Shown in pieces: positions 25,240-33,464 of a stretch of DNA of 33,896 bases. The translations under genes were made by a program, and so were the position numbers. The stretch is from Gemmatales bacterium. Its GTDB lineage: Bacteria > Planctomycetota > Planctomycetia > Gemmatales > HRBIN36. Under the pieces are notes generated by a model. The model worked only from the letters and a program-made list of their open reading frames with translations. It was not told the DNA's origin and did not search any database. The stretch spans positions 1-33,896 of the forward strand of contig JANWVZ010000022.1 in the NCBI GenBank assembly GCA_025056555.1, read 5' to 3'. Each line of letters opens with the position of its first letter. The stretch's first letter is position 1.

Positions 25240-25719
25240 ATGACTGGGCTAGCCTGGTTGATCATCGGCAGTGTGGTCTTAGGTGTGCTGGTGGGCGCGG
25301 CGCTGGCTTGGCGACCGTTACGCCGCTTTTACCGAGAAATCGAAACGGTTCGTGCCCAGGAACTGTTCCTGTTGCAGCGCGAATACCTGGAAGCCAAGTT
25401 TTTCGATACCGGCGCCCAATCGGAGAAACCGCGCGGTCTGCGCTGGAAGGAATGTGAATGGGACAAACACGTCGAGTTTGTTCGTGATCGCCGCAACGGC
25501 AGGTTGCTCGCTTTTGTGGGGGTAAACATTATCTTCGAACCCACCCAGATGGAACTGGGCCAAACGTCTTGGGACGAACCACGCACTGCGACGGCGGTTT
25601 TTCATTTCAATGGCCGCAAGTGGCAAGTCGGTCGGGTGCTGTTCAACATGAGGCCAGATCAGGTGCTGACCCATTACCCCGATATGGAACGCGTGGAGCC
25701 GGCTACGGGACAGGATTGA
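25240..25719 (+). CDS. Membrane-anchored protein of unknown function
   Basis: A 159-aa protein with one N-terminal transmembrane helix (about residues 4-23, LAWLIIGSVVLGVLVGAALA), a basic cytoplasmic boundary (WRPLRRFYREIE), a helix and a compact beta-rich domain with AFVGVNIIFEP and TATAVFHFNGRKWQVGRVLFN. No family was recognised. AAAGGGCAGCT precedes the start. The ABC-2 permease starts 6 nt after its stop, so it probably belongs to the same complex or operon. Confidence 0.7.
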   Translation: MTGLAWLIIGSVVLGVLVGAALAWRPLRRFYREIETVRAQELFLLQREYLEAKFFDTGAQSEKPRGLRWKECEWDKHVEFVRDRRNGRLLAFVGVNIIFEPTQMELGQTSWDEPRTATAVFHFNGRKWQVGRVLFNMRPDQVLTHYPDMERVEPATGQD

Positions 25720-25725
25720 GCAGGA

Positions 25726-27510
25726 ATGGCGTTGCTCGGCCCTATTCTGCATCGGGAGTTGGTCACACTGCCACGGCGAGGCAGACATTATGTCTTGCGT
25801 TTTGTTTATCTGGCCGGGATGTGGGTGCTGGCGGTAACCGCCTGGCAAGCCAGTCGCGGCTGGGGGTATACTGTCTCGGCCAAAGAACTGGCCGATTTCG
25901 GAGCATTTTTGTTCCAGTTGTTGGCTTGGCTGCAATTGAGTCTGGTCATCTTCTTCGCGGCGCTGACGGCGGCGGCTGCCGTGGCCATGGAGAAAGATCG
26001 TCGCACTCTGGTCTTACTTCTGTGCACGGATCTCAGCGATGCCGAGATCGTGTTGGGCAAGCTGTTCGGCAGCCTGGCACAGATTGGATTACTATTGGTG
26101 TCCGCCTTACCCATCCAGGCAATGTTACTGCTTCTGGGTGGAGTTTCCCTGACGCAAATTGTTCTGGTGTTTGTCGTGTTGTGCGCCAGCGGCTTAGCCG
26201 CGGGTGCTCTCGGTAACCTGATCGCCTTTTGGCGCGAAAAAACCTTCCAAACCCTGGCCCTGACCGTGCTGTGCCTGGTGTTATACTTCCTGGCCGTCGA
26301 AGCGCTCGGCTTATTGGCGTACCTGCCGTTCTTAGGCAGGGCAGGGACAACCGGGCTGAGCACACTTCAGGCTAGCTTGCAACCCTTCCGTGCCCTGGCG
26401 AAGATTCTGACACCGTACACCGGATTCGGTTGGGCTGCTACTCCAGTGCTGCAATTTACCCTGGCCATGCTGACTTGGGTAGCTTTGCTCAGCACCATCG
26501 CGGTGTGGAAACTTCGTGTCTGGAACCCTAGTGGCGAACCGATCCAGCAACGCGAAGCTCCTGAGGAAGAAGAAGCTGTCCCCCAGGATGTTGCGACTCC
26601 TCTCGGTCCCGTGCGCGAGGTCTGGAGCAATCCAGTTTTGTGGCGTGAACTGTGCACCCGCAGTTACGGTCGGCGTCCAATTCTGATCAAGCTGGCTTAT
26701 CTGCTCGTGGTATCGTTCATCGCTTTTGCTGCTTGGCAGAGCCTGCCGACAGCCGGGCCTCATGCCGCCGATCGCCTGCTGCCAGCGCTGGGAATCGTGC
26801 CGGTATTAGTCCTGTCGCTGCTGCTCATCAATGCCCAAGGGGTCACGGCTATCACTTATGAACGCGACCTCAACTCCCTGGACCTGCTTTTGGTGACTGA
26901 CCTGACGCCAAAGGAGTTTATCTTCGGTAAACTGCTGGGCGTTTTGTACAACACTAAGGAAATCATACTTCCGCCATTCCTGTTTGCCCTGGCTTATACC
27001 TGGGCTGGTTATATTGGCTGGGAAGTACTGTCTTACACGATAGTAGCCGTCGCGGTGCTCGTCTTGTTTGCCTCCATGCTGGGCTTGCACGTAGGCTTGC
27101 ACAATGTCAGCACGAAAGCGGCCATCGCTTACAGTTTAGGCACGATATTTTTCCTGTTCGTCGGCACGCTGGTGTGTATCTACCTGCTGCTGGTGGCAGG
27201 ACGGATCGAAGCCCAGTTCACCAGTTTCCTGTTATTTCTCGCCCTGGGCATAGGGGGAATGTGGTTCGTCCTGGGAGGCCGTAAACCCTCGGCGGCGTTA
27301 TTCCTGTCGTCGTGGCTGTGTCCGTTGGGGCTGTTTTACGCCGTCGTCAACGTCCTGGTGGACAACCCGTACACGGGAGCAAGCGGCGACCCGTTGCTTT
27401 CATTTCTGGTTGTCGTGGGTGGTTTCGGATTTACCCTAGCGGCCATGCTGGTTCCACTTTTGAGCGAATTTGACGTCGCTCTGTGGTACCACACACCTGC
27501 TGAGGAATGA
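25726..27510 (+). CDS. ABC-2 type transporter permease with internal duplication
   Basis: A 594-aa polytopic inner-membrane protein, about twelve hydrophobic helices. It consists of two related halves. HRELVTLPRRGRHYVLRFVY (residues 9-28) matches WRELCTRSYGRRPILIKLAY (about 306-325). MEKDRRTLVLLLCTDLS (about 88-104) matches YERDLNSLDLLLVTDLT (about 377-393), each followed by GKLFG or GKLLG. A charged Glu-rich linker separates the halves (about 270-295). It therefore resembles two ABC-2 permease subunits joined in one chain. No ATPase is adjacent, so the partner must be encoded elsewhere. It overlaps the DUF58 gene by 4 nt (ATGA). The substrate is unknown. Confidence 0.82.
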   Translation: MALLGPILHRELVTLPRRGRHYVLRFVYLAGMWVLAVTAWQASRGWGYTVSAKELADFGAFLFQLLAWLQLSLVIFFAALTAAAAVAMEKDRRTLVLLLCTDLSDAEIVLGKLFGSLAQIGLLLVSALPIQAMLLLLGGVSLTQIVLVFVVLCASGLAAGALGNLIAFWREKTFQTLALTVLCLVLYFLAVEALGLLAYLPFLGRAGTTGLSTLQASLQPFRALAKILTPYTGFGWAATPVLQFTLAMLTWVALLSTIAVWKLRVWNPSGEPIQQREAPEEEEAVPQDVATPLGPVREVWSNPVLWRELCTRSYGRRPILIKLAYLLVVSFIAFAAWQSLPTAGPHAADRLLPALGIVPVLVLSLLLINAQGVTAITYERDLNSLDLLLVTDLTPKEFIFGKLLGVLYNTKEIILPPFLFALAYTWAGYIGWEVLSYTIVAVAVLVLFASMLGLHVGLHNVSTKAAIAYSLGTIFFLFVGTLVCIYLLLVAGRIEAQFTSFLLFLALGIGGMWFVLGGRKPSAALFLSSWLCPLGLFYAVVNVLVDNPYTGASGDPLLSFLVVVGGFGFTLAAMLVPLLSEFDVALWYHTPAEE

Positions 27511-28454
27511 ACGAGTCTTCCTTCCCCCTGCCGGGAGTCGTCCCTGGAACGTTAGCCACTTGGTTACGCCGGTTACAACTACTGGCCAAGCGTGCCGTCG
27601 AGGGTGGCGCGGGTGGGAGATTCGCCAGTTTATTTCGCGGCGCCGGCATCTCCTTCGAAGAGCTACGTGAATACCAGCCCGGAGACGACATTCGCGCCAT
27701 CGAATGGAAAGCGACCGCTCGGTTGGGAACTCCTTTCGTCAAAAGGTTTATCGAAGAACGGGAGCTTTCGGTGGTCATTGCCTTGGACAAGAGCGGGAGC
27801 ATGGCCTATGGCAGCCAGACGCGGAGCAAATGGCATACGGCGGTGGAAACGGCGGCGCTCTTGGCACTGTTAGCGGCTCATAACCGCGACCGCGTTGGCC
27901 TGGCTTTGTTCGATAGCGATCTGCGTCCATTCCTGCCCCCACGCCGCGGTCTGCAGCAAGCGTGGCGCGAAGTGGCCGTGATGTTGTTACAACGACCTCA
28001 GCACGAACCGACGTCGCTGGCTCAAGCCTGCCGCGCTCTGGCCAAGCTTCTGCGACGCCGTACCCTCATTTTCGTGATTTCCGATTTTCTCGACCGTGAT
28101 TATGTTCACGACCTGCAGCGCCTGGCTCAACGCCATGATCTCATCGCCGTGCGTGTTTGGGACGATGCGGAAGCCTGCTTACCCGAACGCGGATACTTTC
28201 TGTTACAGGATGCCGAAACAGGTCAGCGCTTATGGTGCGATGCCTATGATTCTCATCTCCGCGAAATCTGGTCGGCGACGGGGGGCCATTTTGCGGAAAT
28301 GCTGGCGGCTATGGCTCGCGCCGCCGATGCCGATCTCTGGGACATCAGCACGAGCGAGGACATATTGTCCCGCTTACAGTATTGGCTACGTCAGCGGCAA
28401 CTCCGCGTTCAGCGCCGTGTAACAATACCACAGGCCACCAGTCTGGTTCACTGA
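27507..28454 (+). CDS. DUF58 family protein (vWA-like)
   Basis: A 315-aa protein with no signal peptide. The DUF58 hallmark EYQPGDDIRAIEWKATARLG (residues 55-74) is followed by a von Willebrand A-like domain with an intact MIDAS motif DKSGS (94-98) and a later FVISDFLDRD. DUF58 proteins usually occur with MoxR-type AAA+ ATPases and membrane proteins and are thought to help assemble or control complexes. Here the partner is an ABC-2 permease, with start and stop codons overlapping (ATGA), indicating tight translational coupling. No MoxR gene lies in the window. Confidence 0.88.
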   Translation: MNESSFPLPGVVPGTLATWLRRLQLLAKRAVEGGAGGRFASLFRGAGISFEELREYQPGDDIRAIEWKATARLGTPFVKRFIEERELSVVIALDKSGSMAYGSQTRSKWHTAVETAALLALLAAHNRDRVGLALFDSDLRPFLPPRRGLQQAWREVAVMLLQRPQHEPTSLAQACRALAKLLRRRTLIFVISDFLDRDYVHDLQRLAQRHDLIAVRVWDDAEACLPERGYFLLQDAETGQRLWCDAYDSHLREIWSATGGHFAEMLAAMARAADADLWDISTSEDILSRLQYWLRQRQLRVQRRVTIPQATSLVH

Positions 28455-28513
28455 TGCACTGAAAGTCGCGCGCTTCTCTGAAATCGTCGGGCCTTGCGGA
28501 GCTTTAGTGCGGT

Positions 28514-29458
28514 TCAGCGCAGCCCCATTTCCGCCAAGGCTTTCTCAAATCTTTCCTGTTGCTCCAATCGCTCCGCGATAGGTAATTCGATATAGCCACT
28601 TTTGCGCACCAGGTCGCTGCGCCGCAAATAAAACCGCACGAACTCGCGCACTTCCGGACGCTTCATCGACGCCAATTTCACGTAAATGAATAAAGGTCGG
28701 CTAAGCGGTTTATACACGCCCTTCAAGACATTTTCCCGAGTGGGCAGATAAAAATCCTTTCCCTCGCGATCGCGGATGGCCACTGCGGTCAGTCGTTCCC
28801 GATTCTCCTCATAATAAGCCAAACCTAAGTACCCCAAGGCATATTTACTGCGAGCAACACCGTTGACGATGACGTTATCGTCTTCAGAAGCGTTGTAGTC
28901 AGCCCGGCTGACCTTTTCCTTACCATTGATGGCTTCGGTGAAGTAGTCAAAAGTTCCCGAATCGGTACCCGGCCCGAAAAGTTCGATGCGTTCGTTAGGC
29001 CAGTTCGGATCGAGATCGCTCCAGCGCCGGGCCGGGTTATCGGGCCGCCAGATATGTTGCAGTTGTTCCACGGTGAGTTTGCGGGCCCAAGTATTTTCCG
29101 GGTTGACAATTACCGCCAAACCGTCCAGGGCCACTTTCAATTCCAGGAACTCAATGCCATTCTTGCGGCACAACTCTGCTTCAGCAGGTCGGATTGCCCG
29201 CGAAGCGTTACTGATGTCGGTCTCATTGTTAGCAAACTTCTTGAATCCGCCACCAGTGCCCGACACGCCGATGGAAATCTGCACCTTCGGGTGAATGCTG
29301 CGAAACGCCGTGGCCATCCGTTCGGTGATTAGATAGGTGGTGCTCGAACCATCGGCCTTGATTTCGCCAGTCAATTGCTGCTGACTGTGCAATACACCCA
29401 GTGCCAGCAGGACTGCAACACTTGCGCCGATCCCTGCATGCAAAATTCGCTTTGCCAT
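28514..29458 (-). CDS. pstS: PstS-like phosphate-binding protein
   Basis: Exported phosphate-binding protein of 314 aa. The signal peptide (ILHAGIGASVAVLLALGVLHS) is followed by a type II periplasmic-binding fold. Ligand-site motifs: DGSSTTY (36-42), GTGGGF (67-72), DISNASR (81-87) and GPGTDSGTFDYF (162-173), matching the phosphate loops of PstS. It would deliver phosphate to a PstCAB transporter, but no pstC, pstA, pstB or phoU is adjacent, so it is orphaned or pairs with a distant locus. The start has GGAGG 9 nt upstream. No clear Pho box was seen. It is divergent from lexA. Confidence 0.88.
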   Translation of the reverse strand: MAKRILHAGIGASVAVLLALGVLHSQQQLTGEIKADGSSTTYLITERMATAFRSIHPKVQISIGVSGTGGGFKKFANNETDISNASRAIRPAEAELCRKNGIEFLELKVALDGLAVIVNPENTWARKLTVEQLQHIWRPDNPARRWSDLDPNWPNERIELFGPGTDSGTFDYFTEAINGKEKVSRADYNASEDDNVIVNGVARSKYALGYLGLAYYEENRERLTAVAIRDREGKDFYLPTRENVLKGVYKPLSRPLFIYVKLASMKRPEVREFVRFYLRRSDLVRKSGYIELPIAERLEQQERFEKALAEMGLR

Positions 29459-29579
29459 GAGTTGGTTCCTCCCCAGAATTCGTTATGGTTGCAGCACCCA
29501 ACCTATCCTATGAAAGACGCTGCCGGGGTCTTACGCCGGTTCTATGAAACCTGGACGAAAATTTTGTGAACAAACCCCC

Positions 29580-29608
29580 TTGCCAAGTGATATGTACGCT
29601 TGTATGCT
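29580..29608 (+). promoter_or_regulatory. Promoter of lexA
   Basis: TTGCCA (29580-29585) and TATGCT (29603-29608) are separated by exactly 17 bp, about 70 nt before the lexA start. The -10 lies inside the palindromic operator described next. Confidence 0.65.
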
Positions 29609-29615
29609 ATATACA
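29601..29615. promoter_or_regulatory. Putative LexA operator (SOS box)
   Basis: A perfect palindrome TGTAT-N5-ATACA. On the minus strand, with one flanking base, it reads CTGTATATAGCATACA, close to the E. coli box (CTGT followed by an AT-rich centre and ACAG). It covers the lexA -10, which is the expected position for autorepression. It is a single site; planctomycete LexA boxes may differ, so binding is inferred. Confidence 0.6.
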
Positions 29616-29677
29616 GGTGTTCACTCATGCGGAAGCTCGTGGAAACAGATGGTAGGCGACAGCAAAAGGAGATTCCC

Positions 29678-30283
29678 ATGCTGGAGGCGCAGTTGACCCC
29701 GCGGCAGCGGGAAATCTACCGCTTTATTCGCCAATACGTGCAGGAACATGGTTACGTGCCGACAGTGCGGGAAATCGCCCGGCACTTCGGGATTCGTTCC
29801 CCCAATGGCGCGGTCTGCCACCTGCGGGCCCTGGAACGCAAGGGTTTGCTCGAACGCCAACGCGGTCAGGCTCGCGCTATGGTGCTTCGCCACGAACCGT
29901 GGCACTATAGTCTCCCCATTTATGGTGTCGTCGCTGCCGGCTCACCGGTGGAAGCGTTACAGCAGGAAGAGCGGCTTCAGCTCGACGAGCTTTTCCCGAA
30001 ACATCACGGACTGTTTGCCTTGCGGGTTCGCGGCAACAGCATGATCGAAGACCATATCCAGGACGGCGATCTGGTCCTGATCGAACCCAAGAGCAATCCC
30101 TGCGAAGGCGAACCCGTCGTTGCTTGGATCAATGGCGAAGTCACCCTGAAGCGCTTTTATCGCGAAAGTGGTGGCATTCGGTTGCAGCCCGCCAATTCGG
30201 ACATGAAACCCATTTACGTTTCCCCTAAGGACAATGTCCGCATCCTGGGTGTTCTTAGGGGCGTAATTCGCTCTTACCGCTGA
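29678..30283 (+). CDS. lexA: LexA SOS repressor
   Basis: Cytosolic repressor of the SOS regulon, inactivated by RecA-stimulated self-cleavage. The 201-aa product has the N-terminal winged helix (LTPRQREIYRFI to about residue 65, with VPTVREIARHFGI as the HTH) and the S24 peptidase domain. The cleavage site is A87-G88 in VVAAGSP, the nucleophile is S121 in RGNSM and the Lys is K158 in TLKRF. The ATG at 29678 follows AAGGAGA; the frame is open to 29600, but that lies upstream of the predicted transcription start. The operator over its promoter indicates autoregulation. It is divergent from pstS. Confidence 0.95.
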   Translation: MLEAQLTPRQREIYRFIRQYVQEHGYVPTVREIARHFGIRSPNGAVCHLRALERKGLLERQRGQARAMVLRHEPWHYSLPIYGVVAAGSPVEALQQEERLQLDELFPKHHGLFALRVRGNSMIEDHIQDGDLVLIEPKSNPCEGEPVVAWINGEVTLKRFYRESGGIRLQPANSDMKPIYVSPKDNVRILGVLRGVIRSYR

Positions 30284-30464
30284 CCCGGACTGGGATGATG
30301 AATTCCTGGGTTTTGATTTATTTTTGCAGCAGGCGTCTCGGGTTCTCTTAGCTGAGCACCAGCGACCTTATAGACACGATTGCTTCCTGCTCACGGACGA
30401 GTTCAAGAATCTTAGAAGCCCAAATGGGCAATGTCTAGGCCGCGCTACACACTGCCAGAGCTAG
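30282..30464 (+). other. Startless open frame after lexA
   Basis: From the lexA stop, the shifted frame is open for 60 codons to a TAG at 30462, with a protein-like sequence (WDDEFLGFDLFLQQASRVLL, then CFLLTDEFKNL). It has no ATG start, and no family was recognised. It may be a remnant of a displaced gene or chance. Confidence 0.2.
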
Positions 30465-30885
30465 ATGCGTCTCTTCATGGATGACCTCCCCCATATTGTT
30501 CACGCAAGCAAGTCTTAGGCGTGGCTTGCTTAAGTGCCTCGGCCGCCGGAACGCCTTCTAGCAACGATTCTGCCAATAGGAACAGCAATACGCCTGACCA
30601 ATAGCTGTCCGCTCTCTGAAAGCCCTCTCTTGGTTATCGAGGCCCTGGAGTTGGTGAGGCAGGTTGCCCAGGGATCACAGTCGGGGTGCGTTCAGCCCGC
30701 GAATCCACTTTGCGGGAACTGATCGGACTACCACTCTGGAAACCGTGCTCACATCTCATCAAGTACCCGACAGGGAAGCGCATGCTGGGGCCCCGCCCAG
30801 GCCAACGACTAGGCAGCGCACTCACAGGGACGGACTGGCCCGAAAGGAAGACTAGGTACTGGTGCGATGTGCCTTATGTTTCTTT
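30465..30885. other. Decayed intergenic region
   Basis: No gene is supported in about 420 bp. It contains an inverted repeat AAGCAAG (30506-30512) / CTTGCTT (30525-30531) with a 12-nt loop. The N-terminal part of the transposase remnant downstream could have lain here but was not recognised. Confidence 0.3.
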
Positions 30886-31157
30886 CGGCCCGTGGTAATG
30901 GACCGAGCTTCCAACAGCGAGGCGATCGGCATGCGGCTGCGTAAGCGCCACATCAGGTCCGTTCTTCTCATTTAGAGCTACCGCTCAGTAGCGGTTGGAC
31001 CTCGACGAGGAGCGCCATCGGCGACCAGTGATGTCGAAGGTATCATCGGCCAACTAAAGCCATTTAGCACTCAAACCAAGCGCTATCAGAAACTGGGACG
31101 CTAGTTTCTGGAGCTTATTCCTTGATCCCGGCAGCCATTATGGCCTGCAGATTTATT
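30886..31157 (+). pseudogene. IS5-like transposase remnant (C-terminal part)
   Basis: Conceptual translation in one frame gives RPVVMDRASNSEAIGMRLRK and RHIRSVLL, then after a TAG the stretch DVEGIIGQLKPFSTQTKRYQ, a TAG, and FLELIP. This follows the C-terminal order of IS5-group DDE transposases (roughly DRAYDS, an RGIRPVIP-like strand, VE-N-x-F-x-x-LK-x-F-R-RIATRY, then FLALIHLAA). The end continues in another frame (LIPAAIMACRFI from 31122), a frameshift. At least two in-frame stops and one frameshift make it inactive. The second catalytic Asp (of MDRA) and the Glu (of DVEG) are still visible. No terminal inverted repeats were found. Confidence 0.6.
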
Positions 31158-31341
31158 AGCGGGGACCACTGTCTACTATCAGTACCGTGCCCAAGCTTCA
31201 CAAGGAAAGATTATGTGGCTGAGAAATACTACCGTCTCCTTATCGAGGGGATACCCGACTTGCTATTGGGCCGCTCCGTGGTTACCTTACACTACGTAAA
31301 GCATCTTTTGGTGTAACCTCCAGCGGCGGAGTCAGTCTGCT
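31158..31341. other. Gap between the transposase remnant and polX
   Basis: No gene. A possible promoter for polX is TTGGGC (31266-31271) with TACACT (31288-31293), 16 bp apart; this is weak support. The ribosome-binding site ahead of polX is poor (GGAG at about 12 nt). Confidence 0.3.
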
Positions 31342-33075
31342 ATGCTCGACAAAATGCGCATTGCGACTATCTTGGATGAAATTGGCACTTTCCTGGAGCT
31401 GAAAGGCGAAAATCCTTTCCGTTGTCAAGCATATCATAATGCCGCTCGCGCTATCTCTCAGTTAGAGGGGGATATCGGGGAATGGGTCGAGCAGAAAAAA
31501 CTCACAGAAATACCTGGCATCGGCAAAGACTTAGCTCAAAAAATCGAGACCCTCTATAAGACCGGACGCTTAGAACAGTACGAACAATTGCGTCGCGAAT
31601 TACCTGGCGGTTTATTAGAACTCCTACGCCTGCCAGGATTAGGCCCGAAGAAGGCACGGGCACTCTATGATCAACTCGGTGTGGATTCGCTAGAGAAACT
31701 CCGTCAAGTCTGCCAGGAAGGCAAAGTCGCCCAGTTACGTGGTTTCGGGGAAAAGACCCAGCAAAAAATCCTCGAGGGCCTGGCATTCCTGGACAAGACC
31801 GGCAAGCGCGTGCTCCTGGCGGAGGCAGAATATTTGGCAGAACGCATCTGTGCGGAGTTGCGGAAACTCAAGGAGATCATTCGCCTGGAGGTCTGCGGCT
31901 CCTTACGTCGGCGCAGGGAAACTGTTGGTGACTTAGATATCCTCGTAAGCTCTGAAAAGCCAGAGGCGGTAATGGAGAAGTTTGTGAATCTGCCTGAAGT
32001 GATGACGGTTACGGCTCGCGGCGAAACTAAGTCGAGTGTGATATTAGAAAATGGACTGAATTGCGATTTGCGCGTCGTGAGCGATGAACAATTCCCGTTT
32101 GCCTTACATTATTTCACCGGCAGTAAGGAACATAATATCACCATGCGGGCTCGCGCCCAGCAGTTTGGCCTGAAGCTTAATGAATATGGTCTCGAAGGCG
32201 AAAAAAAATCTATCCGCGCGAAAGACGAAGCCGACATTTTCCATGCGCTCAAATTAGATTACATTCCGCCGGAACTTCGCGAAAACACAGGTGAAATCGA
32301 AGCCGCGGCCGAACACCGTTTGCCAAAGCTTGTGGAATGGTCGGAGATTCGCGGTACTTTTCACTGCCATACCGATTGGAGCGATGGCCGCAATTCCCTC
32401 GAAGAAATGGCCGAGGCAGCACGTGCGTTAGGCTGGCAATACTTAGGCATTGCGGACCACTCACAGTCGCTCGGCGTGGCGAACGGTTTAGATCCGGAAC
32501 GTGTTCGTCAGCAGCATGCTGAGATTGATCGACTCAACAAGAAATGGAAGAATTTTCGTATCTTGAAAGGTACAGAATGCGATATTCTCCCCGATGGTCG
32601 GTTAGATTATCCCGACGAGATATTAGATTTGTTTGATTACGTAGTGGTAAGTGTGCATAGTCATTTCAATCTCAGCGAACGGGAGATGACGGAGCGAATC
32701 CTTCGGGCCATTGAGCATCCTAAGGTAACCATGTTAGGTCATGCGACAGGACGATTGTTACTGCGTCGGGATGGTTATAAGGTGGACTTAGACCGCATCC
32801 TGAAAGCAGCCGCTGATCACCAGGTGATAATCGAGATTAATGGCCAACCCGACCGCTTAGAACTCGATTGGATTCATGTCAAGCATGCTAAGTCGCTGGG
32901 TATATTATTAGTGTTGAATCCCGATGCCCATAGTACGGCAGAATTAAGATACGTTCGCTATGCACTGGATGTCGCCCGTCGCGGCTGGCTGGAGAAGGCC
33001 AATGTGCTGAATACGCGGACACTGCAGCAGGTGCTCAAGAATCTCAGCCGGCGTCGTGGTCAAGCCAAATCATAA
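31342..33075 (+). CDS. polX: DNA polymerase X with PHP 3'-5' exonuclease domain
   Basis: Repair polymerase of 577 aa with the full bacterial PolX layout. An N-terminal helix-hairpin-helix region (1-150) holds IPGIGKDLAQKI (57-68) and LPGLGPKKARALY. The nucleotidyltransferase palm has GS motif CGSLRRRR and metal ligands D197, D199 (VGDLDIL) and D242 (NCDLRVV). The PHP domain (about 335-570) has FHCHTDWSDG with H341 and H343, IADHS with D372-H373, and NPDAHS near the C-terminus. It fills gaps in base-excision repair and has Mn-dependent exonuclease activity. The codon choice is odd for the window: many leucines are TTA. It lies just after an IS remnant. Confidence 0.94.
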   Translation: MLDKMRIATILDEIGTFLELKGENPFRCQAYHNAARAISQLEGDIGEWVEQKKLTEIPGIGKDLAQKIETLYKTGRLEQYEQLRRELPGGLLELLRLPGLGPKKARALYDQLGVDSLEKLRQVCQEGKVAQLRGFGEKTQQKILEGLAFLDKTGKRVLLAEAEYLAERICAELRKLKEIIRLEVCGSLRRRRETVGDLDILVSSEKPEAVMEKFVNLPEVMTVTARGETKSSVILENGLNCDLRVVSDEQFPFALHYFTGSKEHNITMRARAQQFGLKLNEYGLEGEKKSIRAKDEADIFHALKLDYIPPELRENTGEIEAAAEHRLPKLVEWSEIRGTFHCHTDWSDGRNSLEEMAEAARALGWQYLGIADHSQSLGVANGLDPERVRQQHAEIDRLNKKWKNFRILKGTECDILPDGRLDYPDEILDLFDYVVVSVHSHFNLSEREMTERILRAIEHPKVTMLGHATGRLLLRRDGYKVDLDRILKAAADHQVIIEINGQPDRLELDWIHVKHAKSLGILLVLNPDAHSTAELRYVRYALDVARRGWLEKANVLNTRTLQQVLKNLSRRRGQAKS

Positions 33076-33354
33076 CTTGAGTTACAAGTTGCATTGCCGT
33101 TCAGGAATCCTGCGAAGAGGGGAACAGGGCCTTTTGGGGGCATGTTTGTCAACACTGCAGGCAGGGGGCCGAAGACCCGGGAAAGCTTGGTAAGGGGTCG
33201 GCTTCAGAGTGATTGGGCGGGTTGAGCTTGCTGAGATTCGTTGGTCTTGGACGGAACTCACCTGAAGATGTCGCCGATGGCTTCTGTTCGAGCTAGGAAG
33301 ACGCTCCACCGAGCCGACTATCTCACGTTGGAGAAGACGCTTCTGTCATGCAGA
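33076..33354. other. Non-coding gap after polX
   Basis: Together with the following leader this gap is 389 bp. Immediately after the polX stop, AACTTG and CAAGTT (about 33073-33089) form an inverted repeat without a T-run, perhaps a weak terminator. No gene was recognised in the rest. Confidence 0.35.
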
Positions 33355-33435
33355 CTGCCCATTAAACTTTTTTATATGTAAGTTCGTCTTATGGGCAGGA
33401 AAGCGACAAGTAATGTCGGAAAGTGCCTTACTTGT
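33355..33435 (+). promoter_or_regulatory. Two inverted repeats upstream of the last gene
   Basis: CTGCCCAT (33355-33362) and ATGGGCAG (33391-33398) are perfect arms around 28 AT-rich bp that include a nested AACTT/AAGTT pair and a TATATG. A second pair, ACAAGTAA (33406-33413) and TTACTTGT (33428-33435), follows 8 bp later. They sit 30-110 nt ahead of the ATG and could be operator or mRNA leader structures. Confidence 0.5.
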
Positions 33436-33464
33436 GTGATAAGGCGACAATAGGAGGATCACCG

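Noticed and set aside
28456-28510. Bidirectional terminator between the DUF58 gene and pstS
   Set aside because: GCACTGAAAG and CTTTAGTGC are imperfect arms more than 30 nt apart with no T-run.
30534-30898. Short plus-strand frames in the decayed region
   Set aside because: They overlap each other in different frames, are under 75 codons and match no part of a transposase that I can recognise.
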